Source: a bacterium
Lineage (GTDB): Bacteria > Patescibacteriota > Andersenbacteria > UBA10190
Direction of reading: 5' to 3'
Assembly (NCBI GenBank): GCA_002686445.1
Contig: NZCO01000007.1
Coordinates: forward strand, 19,672-83,671
Length of the DNA stretch: 64,000 bases
Shown here: positions 28,819 through 38,520 of the stretch, piece by piece
How positions within the stretch are numbered: the first letter of the stretch is position 1
How the letters are laid out: every line of letters begins with the position of its first letter
Made by a program: the position numbers and the translations under genes
Notes under the pieces: model-generated
The model's input: the letters and a program-made list of their open reading frames with translations, nothing else
What the model was told of the DNA's origin: nothing
Database searches by the model: none

Positions 28819-29808
28819 CTAAGAGGAGGTCAGTGCCCGAGTGTACTCGCGCGTCATGTGTGGCAGGGTAAAGCGCCTTGGTAAGAGAGGACGTGGAATT
28901 CGAGTCAGGGTGATGCAGCTGGCCATAGCGTGAGCAAATGATTCTGTATTAAACGACTTGGCACCTTCGCCTCGAGTTCGGACTGGCAGCAGTACCCCTG
29001 CGTCTGCTGCGACCAGTTCAGACATGGCGCCATCGGCTAGGCCGCAGATCGGCAGTCCACAAGCCATCGCCTCAATGACGTTGTTGGGGCAGGGCGGATT
29101 ACGATGAGTCAGTGCGAACACATCAGCGCCGCGCGCATAGCGCGGAATATCTGAATTCGGAACAATCCCTCGGAATTCGATGGCGTCGTGCTTATGTTTC
29201 TGGGGCCGATCAGCAACCGCACCTACAAAGTTGCCGAGTATGACTAACTTCGCGTTAGCTTCAATCTGTCGACGGTACTCGTGGAACGATGCTACTAGTG
29301 GGTCGATCTGGTCAGGCCTGCGGAAGCGAGACCAAGTAATGAAAACATGTTGATCGGGATTATCGCGTAACTCCTCGACTGGCCCGTCAGTGGAGAAGAG
29401 TTCAGTATCGACGCCGTTATATATGACAGTCGATGGAGTCTCGGTTGCTTCATTTGACCACAAAAACTTGTCACACTGCGCTTGAGAGAACTCGCTCTGA
29501 TAAATAAAAGAATCCGCGAAGTATTTCCTAATGATCGACAGCGGCAGGTTGTGCAACCGCCACCAGACGCCTGCGCTGGAACCCGGGTAGAACACACCGT
29601 CGAGACGCTGAACTATACGACGACGGCGAAATCTAGCATGCAGCAGAGCAGAATATGGCGCGCGCGGGCTGGCTAGAAGTACATCATAATGAGCTGGCTT
29701 CTTGAAATATACTTGATGACCTAAGTGCTCCATCCCAGCGCGCAGCTTTAGAGCAAAGGAGGAAGTGCCACCGGTTGGCTTGATGCGTTTCGGTAACCAA
29801 ATTTTCAC
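28819..29808 (-). CDS. Glycosyltransferase family 4-like (GT-B)
   Basis: The 329-residue protein begins MKIWLPKRIKPTGGTSSF, a GT4-like glycine loop. The C-terminal domain has VFITWSRFRRPDQIDPLV and a donor loop PPCPNNVIEAMACGLPI. The first Glu of EX7E is replaced, so activity may differ from standard GT4. It starts in an ATGA overlap with the GT2 gene. Confidence 0.82.
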   Translation of the reverse strand: MKIWLPKRIKPTGGTSSFALKLRAGMEHLGHQVYFKKPAHYDVLLASPRAPYSALLHARFRRRRIVQRLDGVFYPGSSAGVWWRLHNLPLSIIRKYFADSFIYQSEFSQAQCDKFLWSNEATETPSTVIYNGVDTELFSTDGPVEELRDNPDQHVFITWSRFRRPDQIDPLVASFHEYRRQIEANAKLVILGNFVGAVADRPQKHKHDAIEFRGIVPNSDIPRYARGADVFALTHRNPPCPNNVIEAMACGLPICGLADGAMSELVAADAGVLLPVRTRGEGAKSFNTESFAHAMASCITLTRIPRPLLPRRFTLPHMTREYTRALTSS

Positions 29809-30599
29809 AGGAACTTCCTGACCAATGTCTTTACTGGCTGTGGTATCGCGAGCATCGCCACTGGCTCAAGCAAGCTTAGATAGTGAACAGGGGACGGTCG
29901 ATACAGGCGCAGATACTTCTGAGTCAGTTGAATACTCTGGCGTATTTGTGCCCTTCGCTTGGCCTGGGAGCGAGGCAAGTCAACGCGTCGGGCACACAGA
30001 ACTTCTGGAAGGTTCGCAAACTTCGTGTGCGGTAACAACCGGTACCACAAGTCGCGGTCTTGTGCGTAGCGCAATTTATTGTCATACCCGTCTACCGAAT
30101 CAAGCACTGATCGGCGCATGAGAACAGTGCTATGTCCAAGGGGATTGCGCTGCCACATGTTCGCGCGTATCTCTGCATCAGTAGTGGCAGGTCGTATTAT
30201 AGTCTCGCCACGCTCGCGCACGTTCTGATACCAGGTGCCGACTACACCTACTTCAATGTGGGCGGCAAGAAATGATGCTTGCTTGTGCAGCTTTCCCTCG
30301 AACCATTCGTCGTCATCGTCGAGCCGCGCGACATATTCTCCCCGGGCCGCATTTAAGCCTTGGTTTAAGGCCTTGGTCAGTCCGATATCCTCCGTGTTCG
30401 TTAGGACGCGTACGGACAATCCACGCTGCGCCCGCTGCCACGAATGCATCAGTTCTGCCGTTGTGTCTGTTGACCCGTTATCGATAAGGATTACCTCACC
30501 GTCGTGGTACTGCTGTGCGCTGATACTAGCCAGCGCCGCCTCGATGGTGCCCGCACCGTTGTGACTCACTAATATGGTACTGATCGTGGGAAAACTCAT
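29805..30599 (-). CDS. Glycosyltransferase family 2 (GT-A)
   Basis: A 264-residue inverting GT2. ISTILVSHNGAGTIEAAL, ILIDNGSTDTT and YVARLDDDDEWF give the nucleotide- and metal-binding parts, and a C-terminal YAQDRDLWYRL carries the acceptor-side acidic motif. ATG at 30599 lies in an ATGA overlap with the preceding GT4 gene; the ORF can be read from 30632 but those 11 residues are unlikely. Donor unknown. Confidence 0.88.
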   Translation of the reverse strand: MSFPTISTILVSHNGAGTIEAALASISAQQYHDGEVILIDNGSTDTTAELMHSWQRAQRGLSVRVLTNTEDIGLTKALNQGLNAARGEYVARLDDDDEWFEGKLHKQASFLAAHIEVGVVGTWYQNVRERGETIIRPATTDAEIRANMWQRNPLGHSTVLMRRSVLDSVDGYDNKLRYAQDRDLWYRLLPHTKFANLPEVLCARRVDLPRSQAKRRAQIRQSIQLTQKYLRLYRPSPVHYLSLLEPVAMLAIPQPVKTLVRKFL

Positions 30600-31669
30600 G
30601 GTGTCGTGACTCGCTCCAGGACTGCTTCCCACTTGCTCGCAATGACAGCAGGCGCGTGGTGCTCTCTCACGTGCGCCTCAGCGGCGTGTGCGAGCGTAGC
30701 CCTCGTGTCGGCGCTCGTTAGTACCCGCACTAGTTGCTTGGCGAAGTCTGCTGGATCACCAGCGGTCGCCAGTAATCCATTTTGATCGTGAGAAATGACA
30801 GCCTTGTTGGCGGGTATGTCAGAAGCAACCACGGGTAAACCAGCGGCGAGTGATTCTAATAACGCATTGCTCATGCCCTCAGCCAGAGAGGGGAACACAA
30901 AAACGTCGCTACCAGCCAATATGTGCGGCACATCACGACGTCGCCCTAGTAAGCGAACGCGTTGCGATAGTCCGAGCTTGATGATCTGCTGCTCGATTCT
31001 AGCTTGCTCCGGGCCCTCACCGATCAGAAAGCAGTTCCATGAGACGTGAGTCGGCAGTAGGGCAAGCGCTTGTAGCAAAGTGTTGTGTCCTTTACCTGCT
31101 CGTAAATTACTGACACAGGTGATAGCGATGTCCTCAGGCCCCAGACGTAGAAGAGCGCGCGCCTCATCTCGCTCTTGGGCAACATCTAGGCCAACCGCAT
31201 TAGGAATGACTGTTGTCTCACCCGAGGGGAATCTTTGTTTGGCCACTCCCGTTTGCACTACATACTCAGTGACCAGCGGCCGCGTCAGTCGGTCCGGTAA
31301 GCGAAGATATGGTCGGCGATGATAGCTACTGCGCTGGGCGGAGACCACCGGAGTACCTGTTCGACGAGCAGCCAGGCGTCCGATCATGTCCGCTTGGGGT
31401 AGATAGGTGACTATCGCTTTCGCCTTGGTCGTAAGTAACAGCAGCTGAACCCGGCGAATCAGCCGCAGGTCAAAGCGATTACTGCTACCCAGCGTGTGCA
31501 CAATAATGCCCGCATCCTCAAGGTCCTTGTGCAGCGGCCCAACTTGGCCCAGGCAGCACACTTGATTATCAAAATTGTTTTGCATGTGCGGCAGCAGCGT
31601 TACGAGACTCAGCTCTGTACCGCCTAATTCAAGCTGGTTGATCAAATGTATTACTACTGGCTTAGCCAT
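30596..31669 (-). CDS. Glycosyltransferase family 4 (GT-B)
   Basis: A 357-residue GT4. Starts MAKPVVIHLINQLELGGTELSL. The C-terminal domain has VSNLRAGKGHNTLL and EX7E in EGMSNALLESLAAGLPVVASD. These are canonical for retaining GT4 enzymes such as GlcNAc or mannosyl transferases. Donor unknown. Gap of nine bases from the preceding gene. Confidence 0.92.
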   Translation of the reverse strand: MAKPVVIHLINQLELGGTELSLVTLLPHMQNNFDNQVCCLGQVGPLHKDLEDAGIIVHTLGSSNRFDLRLIRRVQLLLLTTKAKAIVTYLPQADMIGRLAARRTGTPVVSAQRSSYHRRPYLRLPDRLTRPLVTEYVVQTGVAKQRFPSGETTVIPNAVGLDVAQERDEARALLRLGPEDIAITCVSNLRAGKGHNTLLQALALLPTHVSWNCFLIGEGPEQARIEQQIIKLGLSQRVRLLGRRRDVPHILAGSDVFVFPSLAEGMSNALLESLAAGLPVVASDIPANKAVISHDQNGLLATAGDPADFAKQLVRVLTSADTRATLAHAAEAHVREHHAPAVIASKWEAVLERVTTP

Positions 31670-31678
31670 ACTCTAATG

Positions 31679-32821
31679 CTAGGGCTTAACGACAGTCAGG
31701 AGCAATGCGTCATACTTCTTTGTGGCCGCCGCCCACGAAAAACGCTCCTCGAGCTTTGAGATCGAGTCACGGCCTGGCGTCGCACTAGTTTTAACCCCAG
31801 CGCCGATAGCGTCTGCCAAGGCTTCGATACTACGAGGTGGAACAAGCGTGACATCCTGGATTTCGCTCGTACCGCCTACATCTGTCGCGATCGTATAAGA
31901 ACCGGCCAGTTGAGCTTCGATGACTGCCGATGGAAGACCCTCTGTGTAGCTAGGGTTAACGAAGATATTGGAAGCTTTGAGAATTCCAAGGACTTGCGGC
32001 CTGTCCCTCTCCCCAGCGAAGTGTATGCGAGCATTGTCACCTGCTTGGTGCTTGAGCTGTTCTGCCTCCGGCCCATCTCCAATTATCAGCAAGTGAGCGC
32101 TCGGGTCATCCAAGCGAGCAAAGGCCGTCAGCAGATCGCTCACGCCTTTGCCTGCAATGAGCCGCCCGGCATACACAATCACGGGCGCTCCAACCGGGAT
32201 CCCATGCTCACCAACCAGGTCCGCGGGCTCCGCGGCGGTGATAGAGGCAGCATCAATGCCACGATAGATGACCGTAGCGGGCCGTCCAGTCAGCTGCTCG
32301 ACAAAGTCAGCGCTCGCCTGAGAGTTAGCCACTACGGCCCCGGCCCGCCTAAGTACAGCTCGACCCAGTGTTATATCGTACCAATGCGCCATTAGGCCCG
32401 TTAGTGAGCGCCCAAATTGGGGATAGTCTGATCCGTGCTCAATATGCAGCCAGGGAGTCTGCCAGCGGTAGCTCGCTAACCAGGCTAGAAGTGACGTGCT
32501 AAAGAACCGCGTTCGAGAAATGACCACTTCGGGGTCCCAACCGCGTGCTTTCCTCCACATGCACCAGAACAATGGCCGCCAGATATGCGGAATTGGGTAG
32601 TTCGGTATGATCTCACTTGCTGGAAAGCGTAGGATGTGCAGATTGTCCTCTACGGTCTCACTGGCTTTTGTTTGAGCGTCCAAACGAGGGGTAAAGACGA
32701 GAATTTTATGTCCCGCCTTGACCATCTCATGATTAAATTGCTCCGCATGGTTCTGTAAGCCCCCAATACTAGGTGGATAGAGAGGGGAAAATACTAGTAG
32801 TTTCTTTCCTGGTGGTGTCAT
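31679..32821 (-). CDS. Glycosyltransferase family 4 (GT-B)
   Basis: A 380-residue GT4 with LVFSPLYPPSIGGLQNHAEQ at the N-terminus and VYAGRLIAGKGVSDLL, then EGLPSAVIEAQLAGSY with EX7E at the donor site. First gene of the minus-strand run. TAAAAT lies four bases before the start with no Shine-Dalgarno sequence, consistent with a leaderless transcript. The divergent GT2 gene starts only nine bases away. Confidence 0.92.
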   Translation of the reverse strand: MTPPGKKLLVFSPLYPPSIGGLQNHAEQFNHEMVKAGHKILVFTPRLDAQTKASETVEDNLHILRFPASEIIPNYPIPHIWRPLFWCMWRKARGWDPEVVISRTRFFSTSLLAWLASYRWQTPWLHIEHGSDYPQFGRSLTGLMAHWYDITLGRAVLRRAGAVVANSQASADFVEQLTGRPATVIYRGIDAASITAAEPADLVGEHGIPVGAPVIVYAGRLIAGKGVSDLLTAFARLDDPSAHLLIIGDGPEAEQLKHQAGDNARIHFAGERDRPQVLGILKASNIFVNPSYTEGLPSAVIEAQLAGSYTIATDVGGTSEIQDVTLVPPRSIEALADAIGAGVKTSATPGRDSISKLEERFSWAAATKKYDALLLTVVKP

Positions 32822-32824
32822 ACT
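32819..32824 (+). promoter_or_regulatory. -10-like element in a 9-base divergent gap
   Basis: CATACT (32819-32824) is six bases before the plus start at 32831. On the minus strand TAAAAT ends four bases before the start at 32821. Both promoters must overlap the opposite gene's coding sequence. No clear -35 elements. Confidence 0.35.
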
Positions 32825-32830
32825 GATTTT

Positions 32831-33562
32831 ATGAGTGCTAAACAGCGTATCTGCGTCATTATTCCAGCCTACAACGAAGCTGAGACATTACCAGCAGTGA
32901 TAGAATCCGTTCGCAGGGAGTTGCCGGAGGCTGACATGGTTGTCATGAACGACGGCTCCGTGGATGCCACTAGTGATATTGCCCACGGCTTGGGCGTAAC
33001 GGTGCTCGACTTGCCAATTAATTTAGGTATTGGCGGCGCCGTGCAGACTGGAATCAAGTACGCCTGGCGCAATGACTATGATGTTGCCGTTGAGCTTGAT
33101 GGCGACGGTCAACATAATCCGAGCTACGCACGTACTCTGGTCGACGGGCTGGAGGAAGACGGTGGATCCGACCTGGTTATTGGTAGCCGGTTTGTGGCCA
33201 GCAGTGATTATCGCTCGTCTCCCATGCGACAGTTTGGTATCCACTTGTTCTCGTGGCTGATAAAGCTGATGACCGGAAAACGCGTATACGATTCAACCTC
33301 TGGTTTTCGAACCTACAACCGACGGGCCATGAAGTACCTCAGCCACGACTACCCGGCTGATTTTCCAGAGCCGGAGTCAATTGTCATGCTGCTATCACGA
33401 GGTTTTCGCATTAAGGAACTACCAGTTGAGATGCGTGAGCGCCAGGGCGGAGTGTCAGTGGTAGCCAGTGATGTCAGCTGGAAGGCAATATATTTCGTAG
33501 CCTCAAACGCCATCGCCATTGTGCTAACGGGAGTAACAACACGCTATGTCACTTCTCGCTGA
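32831..33562 (+). CDS. GT2, dolichyl-phosphate-mannose-synthase-like
   Basis: A 243-residue GT2. CVIIPAYNEAETLPAVI, VVMNDGSVDATSD, VAVELDGDGQHNPS and TGKRVYDSTSGFRTY are the DPM1-like pattern. It makes a polyprenyl-phosphate sugar at the cytoplasmic face. The downstream DUF2304 gene overlaps its end by 17 bases; this pair is common and supports a polyprenyl-phosphate sugar pathway. The product could feed the GT-C-like proteins in this window. Confidence 0.92.
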   Translation: MSAKQRICVIIPAYNEAETLPAVIESVRRELPEADMVVMNDGSVDATSDIAHGLGVTVLDLPINLGIGGAVQTGIKYAWRNDYDVAVELDGDGQHNPSYARTLVDGLEEDGGSDLVIGSRFVASSDYRSSPMRQFGIHLFSWLIKLMTGKRVYDSTSGFRTYNRRAMKYLSHDYPADFPEPESIVMLLSRGFRIKELPVEMRERQGGVSVVASDVSWKAIYFVASNAIAIVLTGVTTRYVTSR

Positions 33563-33989
33563 ACTATTTGCACCGACAATACCCGGACGAGTTCAAGCAG
33601 TGGCTGTCGCCAGCAGTGTAGTGCTATTGGGCGCGGTCATACATTTCATCCGGCGCGGGCAGTTGAAGGCTGGGTATTCGATCATCTGGTTTGTCATCGG
33701 ACTAGCGCTCGTTGTTTTGTCTTTAGCGACTCGATTACTCGACAGCTTCGCCCGACTCGTAGGGATCAACTATTCGCCAGCAGCGCTCGTGCTAGTGCTC
33801 GGTGGTGGATTATTCATCTTGGCACTACACTACTCAGTTATGGTTACCAAGCACGATCGACGCATTCGCGAGCTCGCTCAGGAACACGCGCTGCTCAAGG
33901 CGCAGCTGCGACTGGAAAAACAATCACCCGTTACCGGTGTGAGCGTTGCTGCCTCCGAGCCGCTGCCCCTTAAGGAAAAGGTGCAATGA
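33546..33989 (+). CDS. DUF2304 membrane protein
   Basis: A 147-residue protein with three hydrophobic helices in residues 15-100 and a charged, coiled-coil-like C-terminus. RRGQLKAGYSIIWFVIGL and the helix pattern match DUF2304, a family found next to DPM1-like GT2 genes. It probably sits in the membrane as a partner of the GT2 enzyme at 32831, with which it overlaps by 17 bases. Its stop overlaps the next start in ATGA. Confidence 0.88.
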   Translation: MSLLAELFAPTIPGRVQAVAVASSVVLLGAVIHFIRRGQLKAGYSIIWFVIGLALVVLSLATRLLDSFARLVGINYSPAALVLVLGGGLFILALHYSVMVTKHDRRIRELAQEHALLKAQLRLEKQSPVTGVSVAASEPLPLKEKVQ

Positions 33990-34966
33990 AAATCTTAGTT
34001 ACCGGCGGGGCTGGCTTTATTGGCTCGCACTTGGTTGAGTTCCTCTTGAAGCATGGTGATGAGGTGATCGTTCTTGATGATTTATCTACTGGACGACTTG
34101 AAAATTTAGCCGACGTGGCGGAGCATCCCGCGTTACAGGTGACGGAAGGCAATGTTACTGACGAGAAGCTAGTTGATGAGCTCGTGCCCAACGTGGATGT
34201 CGTGTATCACCTAGCCGCTTCTGTCGGAGTGAAGAATATCGTCGATAATCTAGTCGAGTCGATTGAAAACAATGTGCGTGGCACGGAAGTAATCTTACGA
34301 GCGGCATCAGATAATATGAAGCGCATACTACTAACGTCAACCTCTGAAGTGTACGGCCGGACGAACGACGAACCATTTCGCGAGGACGATGATCTACGTA
34401 TAGGGCCGACGCGCAAAACGCGCTGGTCGTATGCCTGTTCCAAAGCACTCGATGAGTACCTAGGTTTCGCCTACTACCACGAACGCCAGCTACCGGTGAC
34501 CGCAGTCCGGCTCTTTAACACCGTGGGCGAGCGACAGACAGATCAGTACGGCATGGTGCTGCCCACGTTTGTACGGCAAGCCGTTGCCAATGAGCCCATC
34601 ACCATTTACGGCGACGGCTCGCAGTCCCGCTGCTTTTGTCACGTAAGCGATGTAGTAACCGCCATACATGGATTAATGAGCAGCCCGGAGACAGCTGGCG
34701 AGGTTTATAACATCGGGAGCACAGAAGAGCTTTCGATGAACGACCTGGCCGAGCGAGTACGCACTGTGCTTGGTAGTACCAGTGAAATTACGTATGTGCC
34801 GTATGCGGAGGCGTATAAGGTGGGGTTTGATGACATCTCGCGACGAGTGCCAGATATCAGCAAATTGCTGTCGACTATGGCGTGGAAGCCAACCATCGGC
34901 CTTGATGAAATCATCACCAGAGTCGCGGCAGCCCAGCAGGAACAGCGAGTGGCAGAAAACGCGTAA
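33986..34966 (+). CDS. NAD-dependent nucleotide-sugar epimerase/dehydratase
   Basis: A 326-residue extended SDR enzyme. GGAGFIG at residues 7-13 and Tyr149/Lys153 in SYACSK give cofactor binding and catalysis. VRLFNTVGERQTDQYGMVLP and YNIGSTEEL place it with UDP-glucose 4-epimerase-like and UDP-glucuronate-type enzymes. The exact reaction is not fixed by these motifs. Start in an ATGA overlap with DUF2304. Confidence 0.85.
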   Translation: MKILVTGGAGFIGSHLVEFLLKHGDEVIVLDDLSTGRLENLADVAEHPALQVTEGNVTDEKLVDELVPNVDVVYHLAASVGVKNIVDNLVESIENNVRGTEVILRAASDNMKRILLTSTSEVYGRTNDEPFREDDDLRIGPTRKTRWSYACSKALDEYLGFAYYHERQLPVTAVRLFNTVGERQTDQYGMVLPTFVRQAVANEPITIYGDGSQSRCFCHVSDVVTAIHGLMSSPETAGEVYNIGSTEELSMNDLAERVRTVLGSTSEITYVPYAEAYKVGFDDISRRVPDISKLLSTMAWKPTIGLDEIITRVAAAQQEQRVAENA

Positions 34967-35070
34967 AAGCGTCTTGAAACGGCGTTGACACCAAAAGCTC
35001 GTGTGCCATGGTGTGTGATATCGTAGCCTAAGTCACAGTCCACAAATAACTTAGTTATCTCTCGCCCACT
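34967..35070. other. Intergenic region with TTGACA
   Basis: This stretch follows the epimerase gene. TTGACA occurs at 34984-34989 but no convincing -10 hexamer lies at the right distance. No terminator hairpin with a T-run was seen. A small ORF follows at 35071. Confidence 0.3.
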
Positions 35071-35211
35071 ATGCACCAATCTACAACTTTTACTTCGTCA
35101 CGAAACACTCACCGTAAGTTGATTACGCCTCATGTTTCGCTCGGTCGTAAAAGTCGTATCTCGGCACATATTGAACGAGATATGCCCAAGTTATTTGCGG
35201 ACGGCGCCTAA
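35071..35211 (+). CDS. Possible 46-residue protein before the GT-C-like gene
   Basis: The ORF reads from ATG at 35071 to TAA at 35211, five bases before the start of the GT-C-like gene at 35217. The product is short, basic and has no recognised domain; it ends in MPKLFADGA. Position and spacing suggest a small gene or a leader that couples translation to the next gene. No Shine-Dalgarno sequence. This could be chance. Confidence 0.3.
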   Translation: MHQSTTFTSSRNTHRKLITPHVSLGRKSRISAHIERDMPKLFADGA

Positions 35212-35216
35212 GATAC

Positions 35217-37331
35217 ATGAGACAGTTATATCGACAATTACTGATAGTGTTGTTTTTTGCCCTAATTACGGTCGCTATGAGCGCTCCGGCGATAGGCAAT
35301 ATGACCTCGCATATTATCGGTCAGGGCGGTGACCCTTGGCAGACCTTATGGCGCTTTGAGCACAAGTATGAAGCCTTAGTCACGGCGCTCGACAGCGGCG
35401 GTATTGGTGAATTCACAGCCTCTGAATTTTTTGGTCGGGGAGGAGAGCGACTCGTTAACCTATCCGTATGGCCGTGGATGCCAGTGTACGCATTATTCGG
35501 ACAGCCTCAGGCGTACAACTTAGTGTGGCTACTCTCGTTCGCCCTCAGCGGTTACGCTATGTATCTGCTCGCTCGATGGTGTATACGTGAATACGCCGTG
35601 CCAAGTGAGTCGATAGCGATCGAGACAGGGGCGATACTAGCAGGGCTGACCTATCAGCTGCTCCCCTTTCACGTGGCACACAGCTACGGACACTTTGGCG
35701 CCATGCAGTTGCAGTGGCTACCACTGTTGTTTTTGGTGCTCTTTTTGTGGCTGAAGCGGCCGACGACTTGGCGGACCATTGGTCTCGCTGCACTCATCAC
35801 CGTTCAGACTTGGACAGAGCATCACTATGCACTGTGGTTCGCCATCGCGACTGCGATAATATTCTGGCTGCAGCGTGCGCAGATCAAGCGGCTGCGACAT
35901 GTTGTGGCCACGCGCAAACAATTTCTGTTGCTGGTAGTACTACTCATATTCATTACGCTGCCCTCCATCACGCCCACCGTGCAGTTGGCGACTAGCGACA
36001 CGACACTTACTTTAGGGGCCGAGCAGACAGTGCGCTTCTCGGCGGATGCGTTTGCCTACCTGGTGCCAGCGTCATTTCACTCACTCTGGGGTGGTTTCTT
36101 CAACACATTTTTTACCCATCGCTTCACCGGCAACGTAACGGAATCAACAGCCTACCTAGGGATCATCCCGCTGCTGTTGATAATCTTCTTTCACCACAAA
36201 GTGCCCGGGTCACAACTGAAGCTGTGGCTAACACTAGGTGTTACGTTCTGGCTGCTTAGTTTGGGTCCCCGCCTACACTTGCTCGGACTCGTTACACCGC
36301 TGCCGTTGCCATACGCGATAATCGACGGCTGGCCCATCTTCTCTGCGATTCGAGCAGTTGGTCGAGCTGGTATAGTCGTCGGTATGAGTCTCGCAGTACT
36401 GCTTGGCTGGGTTGTGGCTACGCAGGTCAAACGACAGAAGTTTGCTTACCTACTTGGTGTCTTATTGCTCGTTGAGTTCTTATTTCTGCCCATGCCACTC
36501 ATTCCGGCAGTGCTCTCACCAGCGTACAGCGCCACGCGATCGCTCAGCGGCACCTCCGTTATCGAATTGCCAGCCGCCACCAACTACACCGCCGGCTCAC
36601 GTGCACTGTATGCCACGCTAACGCACGGCAAAGCTGTCGTCGGTAATATTGCCCTGGAGCGCGCCTTGAGTGGTACAGCGCTCACTGAAGCACAATCATT
36701 GCCCTCCTTACGTCAACTACTGCACTTGCGCACGACACACATTAGACAAGATCGCAACGATTTCTTTGAGCAAGATCCAGTCGAAACCCTGCCGGATACG
36801 TTACGTTGGTTAGATGCTGGTGGCATTTTGGTACACACCGACTCGTTGTCTGTATTACAGCTGGCTACCGTACGAGATTTTCTTGAGGACGACCTTGGCC
36901 TCACGCCAGTCATGTACGATGATGCGTTGCTCTATGACACAGCGTCACTACTAGAGGGTGCGGTCACTGATGGCGTCTTCATGTCACGCGATGGTCGCTG
37001 GGAGAACGTCGGTTACGATGAGGAACGCGACAGTGTGTTTGCTGAACTAACTAGCGAGGCTAGTACGACACTGTATAACGTAACGACCAGACCACAGGCG
37101 GTGCGCCTCACCTTCACCATCCCTGATGAGTCACAAGGCAACATGTTAGTTACCGCAGCTAACGGAGCTACAGTCGCCGACGTGGCCGCCACCGCTGGCG
37201 AAACCGTCACTGTTACCTATCAACTACTACCGGGAAGTACCGAATTAACGTGGCGCAACAAGCTGACGCAAAAGGTTATTTTACAGAACCCAGTCCTGTC
37301 GGTTTCGAGCAATGAGGTCTCAGCGCGCTAA
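35217..37331 (+). CDS. GT-C-like polytopic membrane protein with soluble C-terminus
   Basis: A 704-residue protein with about 11-12 helices up to residue 430 and a soluble, mainly beta C-terminal domain. An early outer loop has GQGGDPWQTLWRFEH and a later loop has TEHHYALWF; the acidic residues in such loops are typical of GT-C transferases. The C-terminal domain, with a repeated TV/TVTYQLLPGS pattern, may bind the acceptor or fold like an Ig sheet. Substrate not known. Confidence 0.75.
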   Translation: MRQLYRQLLIVLFFALITVAMSAPAIGNMTSHIIGQGGDPWQTLWRFEHKYEALVTALDSGGIGEFTASEFFGRGGERLVNLSVWPWMPVYALFGQPQAYNLVWLLSFALSGYAMYLLARWCIREYAVPSESIAIETGAILAGLTYQLLPFHVAHSYGHFGAMQLQWLPLLFLVLFLWLKRPTTWRTIGLAALITVQTWTEHHYALWFAIATAIIFWLQRAQIKRLRHVVATRKQFLLLVVLLIFITLPSITPTVQLATSDTTLTLGAEQTVRFSADAFAYLVPASFHSLWGGFFNTFFTHRFTGNVTESTAYLGIIPLLLIIFFHHKVPGSQLKLWLTLGVTFWLLSLGPRLHLLGLVTPLPLPYAIIDGWPIFSAIRAVGRAGIVVGMSLAVLLGWVVATQVKRQKFAYLLGVLLLVEFLFLPMPLIPAVLSPAYSATRSLSGTSVIELPAATNYTAGSRALYATLTHGKAVVGNIALERALSGTALTEAQSLPSLRQLLHLRTTHIRQDRNDFFEQDPVETLPDTLRWLDAGGILVHTDSLSVLQLATVRDFLEDDLGLTPVMYDDALLYDTASLLEGAVTDGVFMSRDGRWENVGYDEERDSVFAELTSEASTTLYNVTTRPQAVRLTFTIPDESQGNMLVTAANGATVADVAATAGETVTVTYQLLPGSTELTWRNKLTQKVILQNPVLSVSSNEVSAR

Positions 37332-37340
37332 TTACGAACC

Positions 37341-38510
37341 ATGCGCATTCTGATATTTAATTTTGAGTATCCGCCACTTGGTGGGGGGGGAGGAGTAGCC
37401 ACCAAGGACTTGGCGCAAGAGTTAGCCAAGGACAATGAGGTGCACGTGATTACCACGGCCCCCTCGAGGCAGCTAAAGGAGAGTCTGGGGGATGTGCCCA
37501 TCGAAGAAGTCAGCGGCAACCTACATGTCCACCGCGTACCCGTGATTGGCCGTACCCAAGTGGCGGTCAGTAGCCTTATTTCGATGCTCACGTTCGTGCC
37601 AACGGCAGGGTGGTATGGCTGGCGTCTAACGACTCGCGTGCAGTTTGATGTCATAAACGCCCAGTTTGCGGTGCCATCAGGGCTGCCAGCTGCACTAGTA
37701 GCCCGCTTACGCAGTATTCCGTTTGTGCTCAGTTTTATTGGCGGTGACCTCTATGACCCAAGTAAGGGCGTCTCCCCACACCGACATCCAATTTTGCGTT
37801 GGCTTATTCGCCGCATAGCTGCGCAAGCGACCGTGGCTACCGCCATCTCGGAAGACACCAAACGACGCGCTAGAGAGTTGCATAGCGTTACTCTACCGAT
37901 TGAAGTAACCCACATTGGACTGGTGCCACGAAAGTTCGGGACAGCATCGCGCGCGCAGCTCAAGCTACCAGAAGCCGCGCAACTGGCGGTCACGGTCGGG
38001 CGACTGATTCCGCGTAAGGGGTACCGCGAGCTGCTCGCAGCCTGGGCAGACGTACCGGAAGCTCACCTGGCCATTATAGGTGACGGCCCACTGCGCGATG
38101 AGCTGACCAGCTTGGCCGAGAGCCTGGGTATAACAGATCGAGTGCGGTTACTGGGGTATCAGTCAGAGGAGATCAAAGCGCAGGTGCTACGCGCTGCCGA
38201 CTACTACGTATCAGCCGCTCAACACGAAGGTTTCGGTATTGTGTTCCTCGAGGCTATGGCGGCTGGCTTACCAATCGTAGCCACCAACAATGGTGGCCAC
38301 ACCGACTTCCTTACTACCCAACGCAACGCGCTATTAGTCCCACCGGGCAATAAAGAAGAGTTGGTGAAAGCGCTGGCTCGACTGACTGCCGATACCAATC
38401 TGCAGACGAGTATGGCGGCTGCAAATAAGGAAGATGTACGTGAGTTCTACGTGGACAAGACTTCTGCCCGATTTATGAATGTACTACGCGGCGCCATTGA
38501 ACGCGGCTAA
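37341..38510 (+). CDS. Glycosyltransferase family 4 (GT-B)
   Basis: A 389-residue GT4 that begins MRILIFNFEYPPLGGGGG, a glycine-rich loop. VTVGRLIPRKGYREL starts the C-terminal domain and the donor motif EX7E is in EGFGIVFLEAMAAGLPIVATN. Nine bases separate it from the GT-C-like gene. Donor and acceptor unknown. Confidence 0.92.
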   Translation: MRILIFNFEYPPLGGGGGVATKDLAQELAKDNEVHVITTAPSRQLKESLGDVPIEEVSGNLHVHRVPVIGRTQVAVSSLISMLTFVPTAGWYGWRLTTRVQFDVINAQFAVPSGLPAALVARLRSIPFVLSFIGGDLYDPSKGVSPHRHPILRWLIRRIAAQATVATAISEDTKRRARELHSVTLPIEVTHIGLVPRKFGTASRAQLKLPEAAQLAVTVGRLIPRKGYRELLAAWADVPEAHLAIIGDGPLRDELTSLAESLGITDRVRLLGYQSEEIKAQVLRAADYYVSAAQHEGFGIVFLEAMAAGLPIVATNNGGHTDFLTTQRNALLVPPGNKEELVKALARLTADTNLQTSMAAANKEDVREFYVDKTSARFMNVLRGAIERG

Positions 38511-38520
38511 TCCAAACGAT

